From Siphonodentalium dalli (taxonomy: Eukaryota; Mollusca; Scaphopoda; Gadilida; Siphonodentaliidae), in NCBI GenBank assembly GCA_032622095.1, contig CP136066.1:190888816-190952815 (forward strand): 64,000 nucleotides of DNA. The letters are read 5' to 3'. Position numbers and translations under genes: made by a program. The notes under the pieces are model-generated. The model saw nothing but the letters and a program-made list of their open reading frames with translations. It made no database searches and was not told the origin of the DNA. Positions 1-11,856 of this stretch are shown piece by piece. Position 1 is the stretch's first letter, and each line of letters opens with the position of its first letter.

Positions 1-487
1 GAGATATATTAGAGATAATTAATACAATTTATACTCTACAACCATTCTTCTTCCGCATTATTTGAGCGCGTTGTCACTCTTATGGGACTAGCTGTTCCAT
101 TTTGCACAAAATGTAATTTTATTCTATTTTTGACCAATTTGGCTGCCATTTTGGGACTTACATTCTACTTATATGGTTCACGACTAAGCATTGTTTGTAT
201 ATATTTCAATGTATTATGAGTGTGGTATTACTCTTCTACACATGACTGCATTCGCATATGGCATGATGAAATGCTTCAGAATTTTAACCATTCCAAAAAA
301 TCAAGATATCTCAAAAAGCTCAACTTGGATTCTAGGGGACTTTTCCCATGTTGTTCGTAAACATGTTCTTATTCAACTTTCACCGAATTTGTCCCCAGTG
401 AAACCTAGTGTGACTGGACTACTACCTCTTATAGATATGCACATAAAGATATAGCATTATTATTTATACATGTATCTGCGATGACCT
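1..487. other. intergenic, no gene seen
   Basis: AT-rich sequence. One open frame of 87 codons has no codon pattern, splice context or domain that I can support. Nothing else recognised. Confidence 0.4.
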
Positions 488-824
488 ACTGACGCTGAAG
501 GGGTCACTCTCACCAAACAAAGTGCTGAATGGTACACAGGTTTGACAATGTGCTGATGGGTACACATGTTTTGAAAACTGGTTCTATATGACGTTTAGTT
601 TTCGTGTCTGCCATGATTTCTGTTATAGAATAATTATTCACGTTCCAATGATCATCAAAGTGAACTGAAAACAAACTGCTGATGGACACCAGACTTTCAG
701 GAACACAGTCGAAGTAACTGTGTTAGTGCCAATCACAAAGCCTGTGTAACCTTCAGCTCATTTTCAAAACCCGTGTACCCTTCAGCACTGTTTTGGTGAG
801 AGTGACCCCTTTCAGCACTAGTGA
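488..824. repeat. MITE-like element with long imperfect terminal inverted repeats
   Basis: The left end reads GCTGAAGGGGTCACTCTCAC and the right end is its near reverse complement (GTGAGAGTGACCCCTTTCAG). The similarity runs inward for about 85 bases per arm. Inside each arm a phrase of the type GTGCTGAAxGGTACACxxGTTTTGAAAA is repeated at about 30-base spacing, so the arms are internally repetitive. No coding capacity. The size and fold suggest a non-autonomous DNA transposon; I see no clear target-site duplication. Confidence 0.65.
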
Positions 825-1849
825 CTACTGTGCATATACATACATTATGTCAATGGCGGTACTTCATGTTTTCCTCAGGTGAAATACATGTAAACATATG
901 TGATGTATTGAATACTCAAGCAGTGTGCGACAAATATCAAATACCTATTAGTCTGCTTTTTAATTATGTGTAAACATTAATTTGACTAATGTACAACTGC
1001 ATGGGTTATTTCAAATAAAAATAATGTCCATCAATTGGGATCCAGCCAAGCCTTGTTTCCAAACAAAATGGAACCTTACCGTAACATTATGGAGCGGAAT
1101 TTTACTACACCGAGCATTGGTCCTTAAAACCACATGGCATACACTTATCATTTGATTTATGGAAATGCGGTCCAAATATCTCTGATCACTCAGAGTATGT
1201 GTTTGCGCCATTCTGTTTCCGTCGATCATAACTTTTGCAGTATAACTGTTACATCTATGGTATGATGTGGCATAGGGCAGTATAACCTTTAAATAGATGG
1301 CACCCAGGGGCGTGTTGTAAACAGGAGTAAAATACCAATTCAATATATATAATTTTAAACCGAGCGCGCCACTTTAAAAACAGCTTTGCTATACAAACGT
1401 ATGTGTATATCGTGAAAGTTTTTTTAAAGTGGCACGCTCAATCGAAATGTATGTATTTTTTTCATTGATATTTTACTCGTTTTAATGACACCTCCCTGTG
1501 CTACGGTGCAGGAAAATATATGGCGTACTGTTTATTTCACGGTATATTACTGGTGGCAACTCTGCTGCAATATTTTACCGTAAAAGTTACTGCCTGTGTT
1601 TTACAGTGAAGAAACAAAATATGGCGGTATAGGATCGTCTTCCGAATCGGATTTGTTCATGTGAAATGTGATGAAATGGCTGGGTACCATCGGGTTGTCA
1701 GCCTTGTCAGTCTAATTTAAAGGCTTGAGATGTCTGATTTATAATGTTTACTTTATTTACACACAAATTCCGCAATTTGGCCGATTATTTCAGCCTTTCA
1801 GACAAATTTTACTCCACGTGCTGGGAAAAGCATACTATCCAAAATTAGG
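825..1849. other. non-coding stretch with one small hairpin
   Basis: Apart from a hairpin at 1362-1439 (arms GAGCGCGCCACTTTAAAAA and its near complement), nothing recognisable is present. The 110-codon minus-strand open frame at 1011-1343 has no domain or splice support. Confidence 0.4.
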
Positions 1850-1854
1850 TAACA

Positions 1855-2060
1855 CCTAGTACCAGTACATGTTCCTGGACAGAATTACTTGGACAGGTTA
1901 TCCACATTGTGTCTGGATATTTGGTACTTCGGAGTACCCGGACAGGTACTCCAGTGTATATTGACAGGTACTCCACATAGCACCTGGATATTTGGTACTT
2001 CATGATACCCGGACAGGTACGCCAGAGTACCTGTACAGGTACTTTGGTATCCAGACGGAA
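1855..2060. repeat. minisatellite, about 73-bp unit
   Basis: The phrase CTGGATATTTGGTACTTC recurs 73 bases apart (about 1912 and 1985), each time followed by a tandem of xxGGTACxCCGGACAGGTACxCCA phrases. The unit is itself made of shorter GGTAC-containing repeats. Overlapping minus-strand open frames here are translations of the repeat. Confidence 0.7.
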
Positions 2061-2488
2061 CAAGCATAGTAACCACGTAGGTAATACAGGGCACCAGGGG
2101 TTTTAAAAGTGTACCGTCAACATGTTAAATGACGGGCGTTCACAACAGTTCTATTGCTTTACATTTCAGAGTTTGTCACAGTTCGTTTGCAGACAAAGTT
2201 GACCATTGTTGTCGAGCATATAGTCGAGCATATAGTCGATTTCTACGCAAATGACAACAAGGTGAGGACTTGATATGTGTAGCATTCTGTATATATCTGT
2301 ATTGTCCTCCATTATTAAAGAGTGTTTATGTGTTATATGCAGTCTCGATATTGCAAAACATTTAGCCAACATACATGTATAAATTACGGTATAATATATA
2401 TATTTGTAATACGACCCTGCCTAACTATGCTTAAAAGCCATGTCCTGATTGGCCAGTGGCCCGAGTTACCATGGCTATCTCGTTCCAG

Positions 2489-2530
2489 TTTTGTGGTACA
2501 ATTCTACTTTTTCCAATTGTACCACGAAAA
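2489..2530. repeat. short hairpin with GTGGTACAA arms
   Basis: TTTTGTGGTACAATT and AATTGTACCACGAAAA flank an 11-base loop. The same arm sequence (TTTTTTGTGGTACAAC) occurs inside the larger hairpin at 3218-3364, so the two may be members of one MITE family. Confidence 0.5.
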
Positions 2531-3217
2531 AAATCGGTTTATTCAGATCGCCGCACGCGACTTTTCCCGTCTTTTCTAACTCCGCGCAAACGGGGCATCA
2601 ACGGAGTACACCCGCACCCGTAACCCTTTGAATTATTTTGCTACAATTTGACAATCTTGCGAATTTTCTAGAGATTTTTCGCATGAAACCAGTTTGGTTG
2701 CCAATGAATATGGTCCAAATGATGTTATTATATACTGATATATGTTACGACCAAATAAATCCATGGGGCCGGGCTGTGCATTCGTCGATTCGAATCTCGA
2801 TCATATTCGATATTTCGGAATCAAGTTGAAAATGAAAGCGCTTATTCACCAGCACAGAAGGGGAATAAGATTAGTTTAGTAAACTAGATCATTTAGATCG
2901 CTTTGTGTAAGGAAAATGGTCCATAGTCGATGATAATATTCATGTTGTCCCAACAACGTTCAACACAGAAATGACAGCAATCGTATTTCCTGTACAATTT
3001 AAATGAAAGGCACGGGCGCCGCTGAAAACACATCGTTTTTTAGCCAATCACAACGATTATTTATGCAAACAAATTACTAGAGTACTCCATGCAAAGAATC
3101 GAGTACGCCCAATACGAATTACACCACGAAATGTTTTCTCACCTGAGACCGAAAAAGCGCAGTATTTCGATGACTATTCAGTCGAATTGTGACCATAAAC
3201 TTTCAGTCGTATTACAA

Positions 3218-3363
3218 AAGAAATAAATACACGGTGTATCGGTGTGTATGGTCAAGTTGTACCACAAAAAACTGATTGTAGGACTCCGCTACGCGTCGTC
3301 TTACAATCAGTTTTTTGTGGTACAACTTGACCATACACACCGATACACCGTGTATTTATTTCT

Positions 3364-3364
<1 letters not shown>
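3218..3364. repeat. near-perfect hairpin element, 63-bp arms
   Basis: Bases 3218-3280 are repeated as a reverse complement at 3302-3364 with a spacer of about 21 bases (GGACTCCGCTACGCGTCGTC). The arms look identical by eye, which implies recent formation or gene conversion. An open frame across it is an artefact of the palindrome. Confidence 0.85.

Positions 3365-3365
<1 letters not shown>

Positions 3366-3396
<31 letters not shown>
3366..3396. repeat. (TA)n microsatellite
   Basis: Uninterrupted TA dinucleotides directly abut the right arm of the hairpin at 3218-3364. Confidence 0.9.
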
Positions 3397-3399
<3 letters not shown>

Positions 3400-3467
3400 A
3401 TGGTTAAAAGTTCAAACGTACAGTTATATATATAGGTAAGATGTCAATAAACATAAACACATTTTTT

Positions 3468-3537
3468 TAAGGACGACCAGCTGGGCGCAGCCCAGCCGCG
3501 CATGTGCTGCGCAGTAACACTTGCGCTGGTCGTCCTT
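3468..3537. repeat. GC-rich hairpin, 14-bp outer stem
   Basis: TAAGGACGACCAGC (3468-3481) pairs with GCTGGTCGTCCTTA (3524-3537). A second short palindrome (GGGCGCAGCCC) sits inside. It stands out as GC-rich in an AT-rich setting. Confidence 0.7.
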
Positions 3538-3560
3538 ATACTAAGTTCGCTTTCGAACAT

Positions 3561-3624
3561 GGGCGCCGCCATCTTGAATTAGGGGCGCCGCCATCTTGAA
3601 TTTGAGGGGCCGCCATCTTGAAAC
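3561..3624. repeat. three tandem copies of a 22-bp GCCGCCATCTTGAA phrase
   Basis: GGGCGCCGCCATCTTGAAT occurs at 3561 and 3583, and a variant lacking one base starts at 3606. Confidence 0.8.
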
Positions 3625-3639
3625 GTCATTGCAATTAAG

Positions 3640-4943
3640 TTAAAACTACAAAATGTAACTTTTCACATAGCTAACATAAAAGTATTCACTGTGTGAAGAC
3701 ATTACATGGTTTATACTTTAAACAATAATCATTACTTAAATCATAAATGTTGCCGATCTGACTCGGGTTGCTATGCCATTCGGAAAAAGACGGCAATTAC
3801 GTAAAGCTGCACATTTTCGTTGGCCACATCGCGAAAACAATATGACTCATCTCGGAAATGTCTAAAATGTTTGTCACATCAGTAAATAAACTTTTCTTTA
3901 GTTTATTAAATTAGTAAAAGCACGTTCACGTAAACTGTTAGGTTACGTCATATGTTGTATCCAAAGCGACGTCATATTGGCACGCGCATTTCCCCGCGAA
4001 ACTTTTATTGACGTTTTTGACAGCGACATGGCACACAAAGCAGGCATAATGTTGGCACGGTTGGCATTAGGTCTGATTGGGTTGACGTTGTTTCATAGTG
4101 CATGGGTCTGCGCAATTGTAATCAAACTGATCAAATCCCAACCTATAAAATCACTATAGAATTTGTACAGGTACAAACAAAAACATGTTCTTGGAAATTG
4201 AATGTTCTTCCTTACTTATATTCTAATGATTTGGGTTGTGATTTGAAACAAACAAACAACCCAAATTATGAGGGGGAAAACCCAAGTACTCACTCATAAG
4301 AACTCCAATTTCCAACTAAGGCCAAGCGTTGTGGAGGCGAGTACAACTAATATTTCATCCAAATTGAGAATGCATGGGCATATGGGTCAGTCGAAATAAT
4401 GGCCCCGGGGATCCACGAAAGGCTGAAATATGTTACTGCAATATGATAATTCTGAGGTAGACCCAATCCCCCTACCACAAGCAACCAACATCGTGTACGT
4501 AATTTGTTATAAGAAATATTTATAGTTAATTAAATCTTGACGTTCATATAGGCCTAAGTCAACACATAGTAGTCTGAGTAGTGCAGGTCGTGACTGCACG
4601 TCGTCCATTTTACATGGATTTCAATGCCATAATTTCTTGTTGGCTCTATAACGAGGCCTTTCACGGCTTTTGACCGATCATCAGATTAACGCCATTTTAT
4701 TATTTTAATTATGTCTATTGTGACGTCACTTCCGGGAGGTGGTGTGTGACGTCGCAATTATATGATGGAGTTTAGTTTCGGATTTAATTTGTTCCGAAAC
4801 TTTTGTTCCATCTGTAACCGTTTGAACGTGTTGACTTCCATCATTTTGTGTATGGGGAAAATTCTGAAGGATCCATCCCCACACTCATCAAGATGTTTAC
4901 TTAGTGGAAAAACCACTATTAACCAAGATTCCAAGTTATCTAG
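3640..4943. other. no supported gene
   Basis: A short plus-strand frame beginning at an ATG near 4029 has a hydrophobic start but stops after about 43 codons and has no convincing donor. The last 200 bases lead into the Penelope-like fragment and may be its decayed upstream part. Nothing else identified. Confidence 0.35.
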
Positions 4944-6199
4944 GTTATCATCCGAACCCTACCTAGGACTGTCAATTCAGACGCTATACTAGCCAGTTTT
5001 GACGCTGTGAGTCTGTATAGCACCATCCCACATGATTTAGGTTTGGAATTCACAGCATATTGGATTGTCAAGTGTATGGAATCGATAGATGAACGCTTTA
5101 CAAGTGAGTTTATTACTGAAGGACTACAACTTGTTCTTGAAAATTACATTTTGTTCTTCAACGACATCTTCTATCGGCAAACAACCGGCACTGCTATGGG
5201 CACTAAGGTGGCCCCAACGAATCTGACAGTGGGGTACTTCGAAGAAAAATTGTGTGATATATCATGTCTAATAAGTTCAACGAGTCGTATGCAACACATA
5301 AAAGACTCACAGAATAGATACATTGATGACCGTTTCGTTATTTGGGACCCTACTCAAGGGGACTTGATGGAATTCCACGCTATTCTGAATTCATTAAATC
5401 CGGCAATACAATTTACAATGGATACCGACCATAATGAATTGCCATTCCTGGATGTCCTCGTGAAAAAAACAAAAGAGCAAATCACGACGGACATTTACTA
5501 TAAACCTACCGACACGCACCAGTATTTAAACTTTAAGTCGTGTCACCCATCACATACCAAACGGAATGTTCCTTATTCCCTCGCTCGGAGGGTATGTACA
5601 ATTGTGGATGACATCACGCAGAGAAATATCCGACTGGAGGAACTGAGAATATTTCTACTGGCACAAGAATACCCGAGGAAGCTAATTGATAATGGTATTT
5701 CTGAAGCCAAGAAAATTCCTCTCATAGAATTCCGCACAGATAAAGCTAAAGAAAGCGATCCCGATCTAATTCCGTTTGTGGTTACACACAATCCTCGCAA
5801 TCCAAATGTTATGCAAACAGCTAGATTATTAATACCTGTACTTCATAAAAGTCAGAAGATGAAACAACTGGTTAAAAATGATCACCTACTGCAGAGCAGA
5901 CGACAGCCTTGGAATATAAAAAAGATTTTAACTCGGGCCAAGTTTGACAGTGGTGAGATCGTGAGCAAGAGATCACCAAATGTGGCGACTCCAATTGCGG
6001 AACATGTCGCTACCTGTACACCGGGACACACCTTACCCTCAAGAATGTGCATGTTGTCCGCCCAAATGAGAACATGGACTGCAAAACCCGAAATTTAGTT
6101 TACATCATAGTATGTTCTGGATGTGAGGAATTCTATGTTGGACGAACGGTAAATATACGGATTACGGAGTTGGTGATGTCGTGTCTGCACGGAACCTAG
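4944..6199 (+). pseudogene. Penelope-like element: reverse transcriptase plus GIY-YIG endonuclease, 5'-truncated and frameshifted
   Basis: The frame is open from 4944 and reads through RT motifs: ASFDAVSLYSTIP near the start, GTAMGTKVAPTN at about 5190, the catalytic YIDD at about 5320 (RYIDDRFVIW) and LPFLDVLVKK after it. This is the Penelope-like retroelement arrangement, in which a GIY-YIG nuclease follows the RT. Around 5960-5985 the reading frame shifts: the continuation lies in another frame and carries a cysteine cluster (CGDSNCGTC), then VYIIVCSGC and FYVGRT, the GIY-YIG core, stopping at 6197-6199. A complete copy would have several hundred more residues upstream, so this copy is truncated as well as frameshifted and cannot be active. 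Family assignment is confident; the clade is not (the Cys cluster before GIY-YIG suggests a Neptune-like type). Confidence 0.88.
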
Positions 6200-6430
6200 G
6201 TGTCTCGTTAAGTCACTCAGTTGGTTGGGTGCATACCACATTGTTGATTTACAATTACAAGACATATTGCGGTGTACAGACGGTACATATGTTTGGTAAT
6301 GGCGTGCCTGTGTGGAGTATAGGTGTCATTGTAGCTCACTCGGTCTGTTGGGTGCATATCGATTCGGATAGAAGGCGAACCATACAGACACTACATGGAC
6401 TTGGTAACGGCGTGGACTGTGAGCAGAATA
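6170..6430. repeat. imperfect tandem repeat after the Penelope-like element, about 110-125 bp unit
   Basis: TTGGTxATGxCGTGxCTG followed by TAGGTGTC and then GTTGGGTGCATA recurs at about 6170 and 6294, and a partial third copy begins near 6401. Divergence is high. Confidence 0.55.
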
Positions 6431-6454
6431 AAACAGTCATCCATATATTTTATG

Positions 6455-6902
6455 GATGATGCAAGTATAAATGGATTTTATCTTGTTTACGCCTAGTTTA
6501 TCAATACGCCGAATCAACGATCTGTTCTGGTGAAATCAAGATTATATTATCAAATACTTCAATCAAATATAAATTATTCATTATTTTGAAAGTGACACTA
6601 ATTGATGATGCAAGTATAAATGGATTTTATTTTGCTTACGCCTAGTTTATCTATCAATACGCCGAATCAACGATCTGTTCTGGTGAAATCAAGATTATAT
6701 TATCAAATACTTCAATCAAATATAAATTATTCATTATTTTGAAAGTGACACTAATTGATGATGCAAGTATAAATGGATTTTATTTTGCTTACGCCTAGTT
6801 TATCTATCAATACGCCGAATCAACGATCTGTTCTTGTGAAATCAAGATTATATTATCAAATGCTTCAATCAAATATAAATTATTCATTATTTTGAAAGTT
6901 AC
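6455..6902. repeat. three tandem copies of a 149-153 bp unit
   Basis: Copies begin with GATGATGCAAGTATAAATGG at 6455, 6604 and 6757. The length difference is a TATC duplication (TATCTATC in copies 2 and 3). Identity is very high. No coding content. Confidence 0.92.
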
Positions 6903-9059
6903 ACATAGAGCAGATCGCCGATACTGATTACTAGTCAGTTTAAAGAATTTTCGTCATCGTTTGTTCTGAGATAATTAAGGGTCTGTTTTGGACCTTGTTT
7001 CGGTTGTTGTCATGACGCCATTGTCCGAAATCCATTAATATGCACCAACAGTGAAACGCTATGCAATCAAGCGTCTGAAATTCAACATGAAGCATCAACA
7101 ATTCATGGGAATATCTAGACGTGTTCCATATATTTTATAATGTGCAGACACATGCAATTAGTATGCGGAGTGTTGATGACCGATGATGGAAATTGCTACA
7201 CGTATTTGTGTTCAGGATTTTGCCATTTGCACGTCCAATATTGTGTCACAAATCATTCCAAACAAGTAATACAGCCGCCATTAATATGTTGTAGTCGAGG
7301 TGCCCAGAAGTTTTATTAAATATTATTAAGCAAACATGTGTTCCTCTGTTGCTGTGGCAGAACCTACGTTGGAGATAGGTCCTCCTGACTTCACGTTGTG
7401 TACTTTTTTGTTTAGTCACGACAACTGGTGGAACCATAGATTTTTTTAATTTATTTATTTGAACATAGCTTCGTTGGCAGTACTAGATAGCCGGTGCTGG
7501 CTTCTCGTGTCTTCTTGCTTTGGGATCAGTTAGTTATCAAAATAACGGAATCATTTTGGAACTTAGACGACTAAACGATGAGAGAAAAACGCTTATCGCT
7601 TATATTGGAAAATCGTGACCTGGTTTTCCAAAATCATATGACGATGTTATTGGCCAGGTTGTCAGCGACTCGTCACTAAAGATAGTTTTCATATATCATG
7701 ACCAGTGCAGTGTACCAAAAACAAACTATAAACTTTATATCACTGCACTGGTTTGATTGCGTGTTTTCCTGATAACCATCATCGAATTATCTCGTCAGCA
7801 TGTTAAGTACGACTGTCCGACTAACAAATCATGCCTGTTGTTCGTGCATCGTATGATGAAATCATTTCTGATGCAATAATGCAGCCATTCGATAGCAGAA
7901 ATATGTCGCAATGTTAGTTTTAGTTTCAGTAATTATAATAAATAGGATACATTATCCTTAAGTGAACAGACAACCTTCCTGGTTGCCAATGGAAGGACAG
8001 ACTCAGCACAATGACGGCCAAGGTCTAAGGCAAGACTTCTATGGTTAATATATATATATATATATATTCCGTGAGCTGATAGTATACACATGTTGATACA
8101 TTAGTGAATAAGAATGACACCTTTGTATGGCAAAATTGGAACTCATAGTTCATGGTGGCGGCCAAAATGGCTGCCGGAATTTGAAGAAAAAATAATTATT
8201 TGTCACTAATATTTTCTAGATCAGTTTGGAACTGGTGGATAATTATAAATTTATTTTGTATTCCTTGTGTTTACTGACCATTGGAGCAATGAAATATGCC
8301 ATTATTTTGAGTCCAACCTATTCCGATTCCTCAAAACTTCGATTTCACAGAAAGCGGTATAAAATTTAATCAAAAATCGCCATTGCCATTCTAGTCAAAT
8401 TTGCAACAATACTGAACAGAACTGGGCGATGTAAGTGAGATTTAGCATTATTTATGACTATTCAGCCTCATTGGACCCATTATCACTTTAGCTCAAAATG
8501 TAAAATATGGACAATTGTAGATACTGCCCAGCGTACACCAGTTTTGGCTGATGGATGATATTGGCTGATCTGCCTTCTATACTGTGAACACTAACAATAT
8601 TTCCGATGCACATTGATTAATTGTGACTACTGTAACCGTTGTCATTAATATTGACATAGTTTTTTTTCTCTCGCAAACTTGGTAATGTTGAGAAATTTTA
8701 GACCAACTGCACTCAAGATGGCATACACAATGGCAACCACATTTGATAATAAAAAGTTCACGATACTTGCACCGAGGTCTATAAAATAGCGGAAAATTAC
8801 CAAAACGTAGATCATCGTATGTATTTCTTCGAAGCTATAGTGAAATACGATTTCGTTATTGTCCACCGAACAAATTATTTTTGGGGGACTATTGTAATCA
8901 GCGTCTGTCCGTCCGGAGCTATAACTCCAGTAATGATCATCCGATTTGATTGAATCTTGGTATGTAGGTGTCTCAACCAAGAACACATGTACTCTGCAAT
9001 TATGGGTTTGCTCCGGTGTTCTTTTATGAAGATATTTCCCTTTTTTCAACTTTTTTTTT
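6903..9059. other. non-coding; one possible small membrane-protein exon
   Basis: A (TA)n run lies at about 8048-8067. A 134-codon minus-strand frame at 8645-9049 starts at an ATG and has a hydrophobic stretch near its C-terminus, but it abuts the tandem array at 9060 and has no recognised domain, so I do not call it a gene. The remainder shows nothing. Confidence 0.35.
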
Positions 9060-9570
9060 ACTTAGAAAATTTCTCACTTTTTCGGTTTCCGGATGATATC
9101 TGAAGTTTGGATCCTTTAATTGCAAATACCGTTTTTATGTGGATCAGTCATATCAAGATACAGTTTGAGTTCGAATTTGAGTTTGATCCGAAGATTTTCC
9201 TAGAGTTATGAACTTTGTTCGACTTAGAAAATTCAATTTTACTTCTTTTTTCTTTGGTTACCGGATGATAACTCAAGTTTGGACTGTTCAATTGAAAATT
9301 TCCGTGGTTTTTGTGAGTCATTGATATCAAAATACAGGTCAAGTTCGAACTTGAGTTTGATCCGATGATTTTTCTCAGAGTTATGGGCTTTTCGACTTAG
9401 AAAATTAATTTGTTCTTGTTTTTTCTTTGATTTCCGAATGATAACTCAAGTTTGGATTAAATTCTGTTTTTTTTTTGGGTCGTTCATATCAAATTACAAG
9501 TCAAGTTCGAATTTGAGTTTGATCCAATGATTTTTCCCAGAAGTTATGGGCATTTCGACTTTGAAATTTT
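9060..9570. repeat. diverged tandem array, about 165-bp unit, three or more copies
   Basis: Each unit contains CTTAGAAAATT, then TTTCTTTG(A/G)TT, ATGATAACTCAAGTTTGGA, a TCATATCAA(A/G)ATACA phrase, TTCGAA(T/C)TTGAGTTTGATCC and GAGTTATG. Units start near 9061, 9226, 9390 and 9555. Divergence of 10-20 percent between units indicates an old array. Confidence 0.8.
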
Positions 9571-9685
9571 TGTTTATGTTCTGTATGAGGGTACCTTCAT
9601 GGTGTAATCAACTCCTACAGTTTTGATCGTAGATATTTGAAACTTCAGAGTATTGTTACCCACATATTGGAGATGTGCAACATGT

Positions 9686-9846
9686 ATAAGGATTAACTGT
9701 CATGTTGACTGTTTTTATGGAGATGTAACCGTGAGGTAAGTTGTCATAACTTGTGTAAAACCCGAAGGGTTTTACATACAAGTTATGACCACTTACCTCA
9801 CGGTTACATCTCCATAAAAACAGTCAACATGACAGTTAATCCTTAT
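9686..9846. repeat. near-perfect hairpin element, about 78-bp arms and 3-base loop
   Basis: The sequence is almost a perfect palindrome centred on CCCGAAGGG at about 9765, from ATAAGGATTAACTGTCATG to CATGACAGTTAATCCTTAT. A related, partly deleted copy lies at 11639-11780. Both are followed by the same downstream sequence (AATGTATTTAAATCGAAAA), so they form a direct repeat either side of the second exon of the recombinase gene. Confidence 0.9.
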
Positions 9847-10065
9847 ATTTATATACATTTAGCGAAAAAGCCACTTTTGTAAATGTATTTAAATCGAAAA
9901 GTGTATCTTGACAAAACCAGCCCAAAATAACACATATCAGCCGATCAGAGCCCAGCTGAGAAGTTATTTTAGTACCATTTCGGAATTTCCCATTTGTCAC
10001 GTGACGTGTTTCTGAAATCCGGTCAAATTCTCTCACCTGCAGACAACACTTTCATCAAAATTCAT

Positions 10066-10083
10066 TTTATTTTCTGTTTTATT
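10066..10083 (-). terminator. two candidate polyadenylation signals for the Crypton-type gene
   Basis: Read on the minus strand, AATAAA occurs at 10083-10078 and 10071-10066, about 260 bases after the stop codon at 10340-10342. Position and orientation fit a 3' untranslated region; no transcript evidence is available. Confidence 0.4.
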
Positions 10084-10339
10084 TACAAAATACAATTGGC
10101 AACAATGTTGGAACAATAACAGTATACAATGAGATGTGATACATTACTCTGGAACATAAAAGCGGATATATTTCACGCCGATTTACTGTTAAATTTTATT
10201 GGATTCGGAAACAAAGTGTTCACTGACAAGTTTGCACAAGCAGAAAATTATCCTGCATCTACAAATGAAAACTATAAACTAAACTTTGTTATTCTGCGAA
10301 CGATTATCCGAAGCAAGGTGTATATGAAACACACTGAGT

Positions 10340-11568
10340 TCATTCTTTATGCACCTGGTTTGGTGTTCCCAGAGTTATGGTGCAATTTGCAAAACTGCAG
10401 TTGTTCAAAAATCCATGTGATGCTGTGTTGTAATTCCCACTGTTGGCAGTGACCATCTGATCTGTGTTAGTAGTGACTGCCAAACTTTGACTCATTTGAT
10501 GGGTATGCCTATCGGATGGATTTATCTGACGACTTGGCTGGATATCTCGGTGAGTATTACCTTCCGTCTGAATATTTGTTGCAAAATCTGTACCGGTATT
10601 CAAATTGCTGCTGTTTGTTAAATTTGCCAAGGAATCACTAATATTCTGTTTTTGGCGAGACGTGAACTGTCGGTTATAACTTCTAACGCTCGCCTCATTC
10701 CGGTGTCCAGACATATACATAATTTTTCTCAACTCGATTCCGGAATCACTCAAACATTGTATTGCAGTTGCGCGCAAACAATGTGGCGTGTAACTTTGAC
10801 TACAACCGGCTCCTTTGGAGATATCTGCCATGAAGTTACTATATGTACGTTTGGCCAGTTTTGAGTTTTCGTACCATATTTCACAATCTGGTTCGTCTTT
10901 CATATTACCATTTATTTTGTTGAAGAGAAACTCAGCGTCCTTATCGGTTTTTTCGATAAGCATCTTCAGAGCTTTAACAGGACATAATTTGTCACCGGTT
11001 GCATACATCCGTTTGTCCTGTGAAGCTTCGCTTGAATCTAAACCACCCTGGTTAGTTTTCTCCAAGGTCTCGTGATTTACAACCGCATACTCTCGTCCGT
11101 CTTCATCACTTCTGAAATCAAATGAATTTTTCTTCAACTGCACATGGAATTCCATTCCCCTGGAGACGTAGTGTATCGCGATGACATACCACACTTTTAG
11201 CCGAAGTTTTATTGGGGATGGTTCAGAGAGATAAACATTTATTCTTCTCACATCATCTTCATTTATCACCGACTTATGTTTGGTTGGCCGGGAATTCCCT
11301 GTTGTCAGCATTTGTTTTAGCTTCGCATTTAGTATTGTGTTACTGTCTTTAAACTCTTTATCTCGCACGATGTCAATGTTTCTCTTCAAATCTGACATGT
11401 GTCGATTTAGGGCAGCTCGCAGATTTTTTAACGTATTCTTGTGATATTCTGCCGCGCCATTTCTATTTCCTGGTTTTGCTTCGCAGTAAAAATGGCGTAG
11501 GCGAACATTTAAATCTGCCTTCCCAATGGAGCCCAGGTCCACAACATGATCCATTTCCTTGCACCAAT
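10340..11568 (-). CDS. Crypton-type tyrosine recombinase, exon 2 (catalytic domain)
   Basis: This exon starts after the acceptor TTTGCAG (AG at 11570-11569) and completes the split Asp codon left by exon 1, giving FQ-D-W at the junction. Exon lengths of 406 and 1229 nt add up to exactly 545 codons including the stop, so 544 residues. The catalytic residues of a tyrosine recombinase are visible: a first Arg in YVSRGMEFHVQL, HCLRAT as the H-x-x-R motif, SGHRNEAS for the second His, and the nucleophile Tyr in RSYNR. LCPVKAL and LRAALNRHM fit the DUF3504 / Crypton family, which includes domesticated relatives in vertebrates (ZMYM, KCTD1 and QRICH1 types). The C-terminal 100 residues are Ser/Thr/Asn/Gln-rich. 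No stop or frameshift interrupts it, so it may be a recently active element or a domesticated gene. Confidence 0.88.
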
Positions 11569-11638
11569 CTGCAAATAGATTAGACACATTTTTGTACAAA
11601 CTGCACCTGTGTTCATGAGTTGTGAATGATCAAAATAT

Positions 11639-11840
11639 ATAAGGTTTAACTATCATGTGGACTGTATTTATGGAAATGTAACCGTGGGGTAAGTGGACAT
11701 AACTTGTGTAAAACCCGAAGGGTTTTACATACAAGTTATGACCACTTACCTCACGGTTACATCTCCATAAAAATAGTCACTTTTGTTAATGTATTTAAAT
11801 CGAAAACTGTATCGTGACAAAAACAGCCCAAAATACCCAA
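11639..11840. repeat. second copy of the hairpin element, in the recombinase intron
   Basis: Shares the arm and loop sequence of 9686-9846 (GTGTAAAACCCGAAGGGTTTTACATAC) and the sequence that follows (TGTATTTAAATCGAAAACTG), but the outer end of the right arm is deleted. Several substitutions in the left arm show it is older or has been less homogenised. Confidence 0.85.
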
Positions 11841-11856
11841 TAGCACCCTTGGCAAA

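Noticed and set aside
1845-2094. Two overlapping minus-strand frames
   Set aside because: Both are translations of the 73-bp minisatellite.
3242-3439. 65-codon plus-strand frame
   Set aside because: Runs through a perfect hairpin and a TA repeat; coding is implausible.
6455-6902. Regular repeat array considered as a CRISPR
   Set aside because: The units are contiguous 150-bp tandem copies without unique spacers, and the genome is eukaryotic.
8645-9049. 134-codon minus-strand frame with a hydrophobic stretch, considered as a membrane-protein exon
   Set aside because: No family match, no clear splice sites, and its start borders a degenerate tandem array; kept only as a remark.
10129-11075. 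Plus-strand frames of 70-107 codons
   Set aside because: Antisense to the catalytic exon of the Crypton-type gene.
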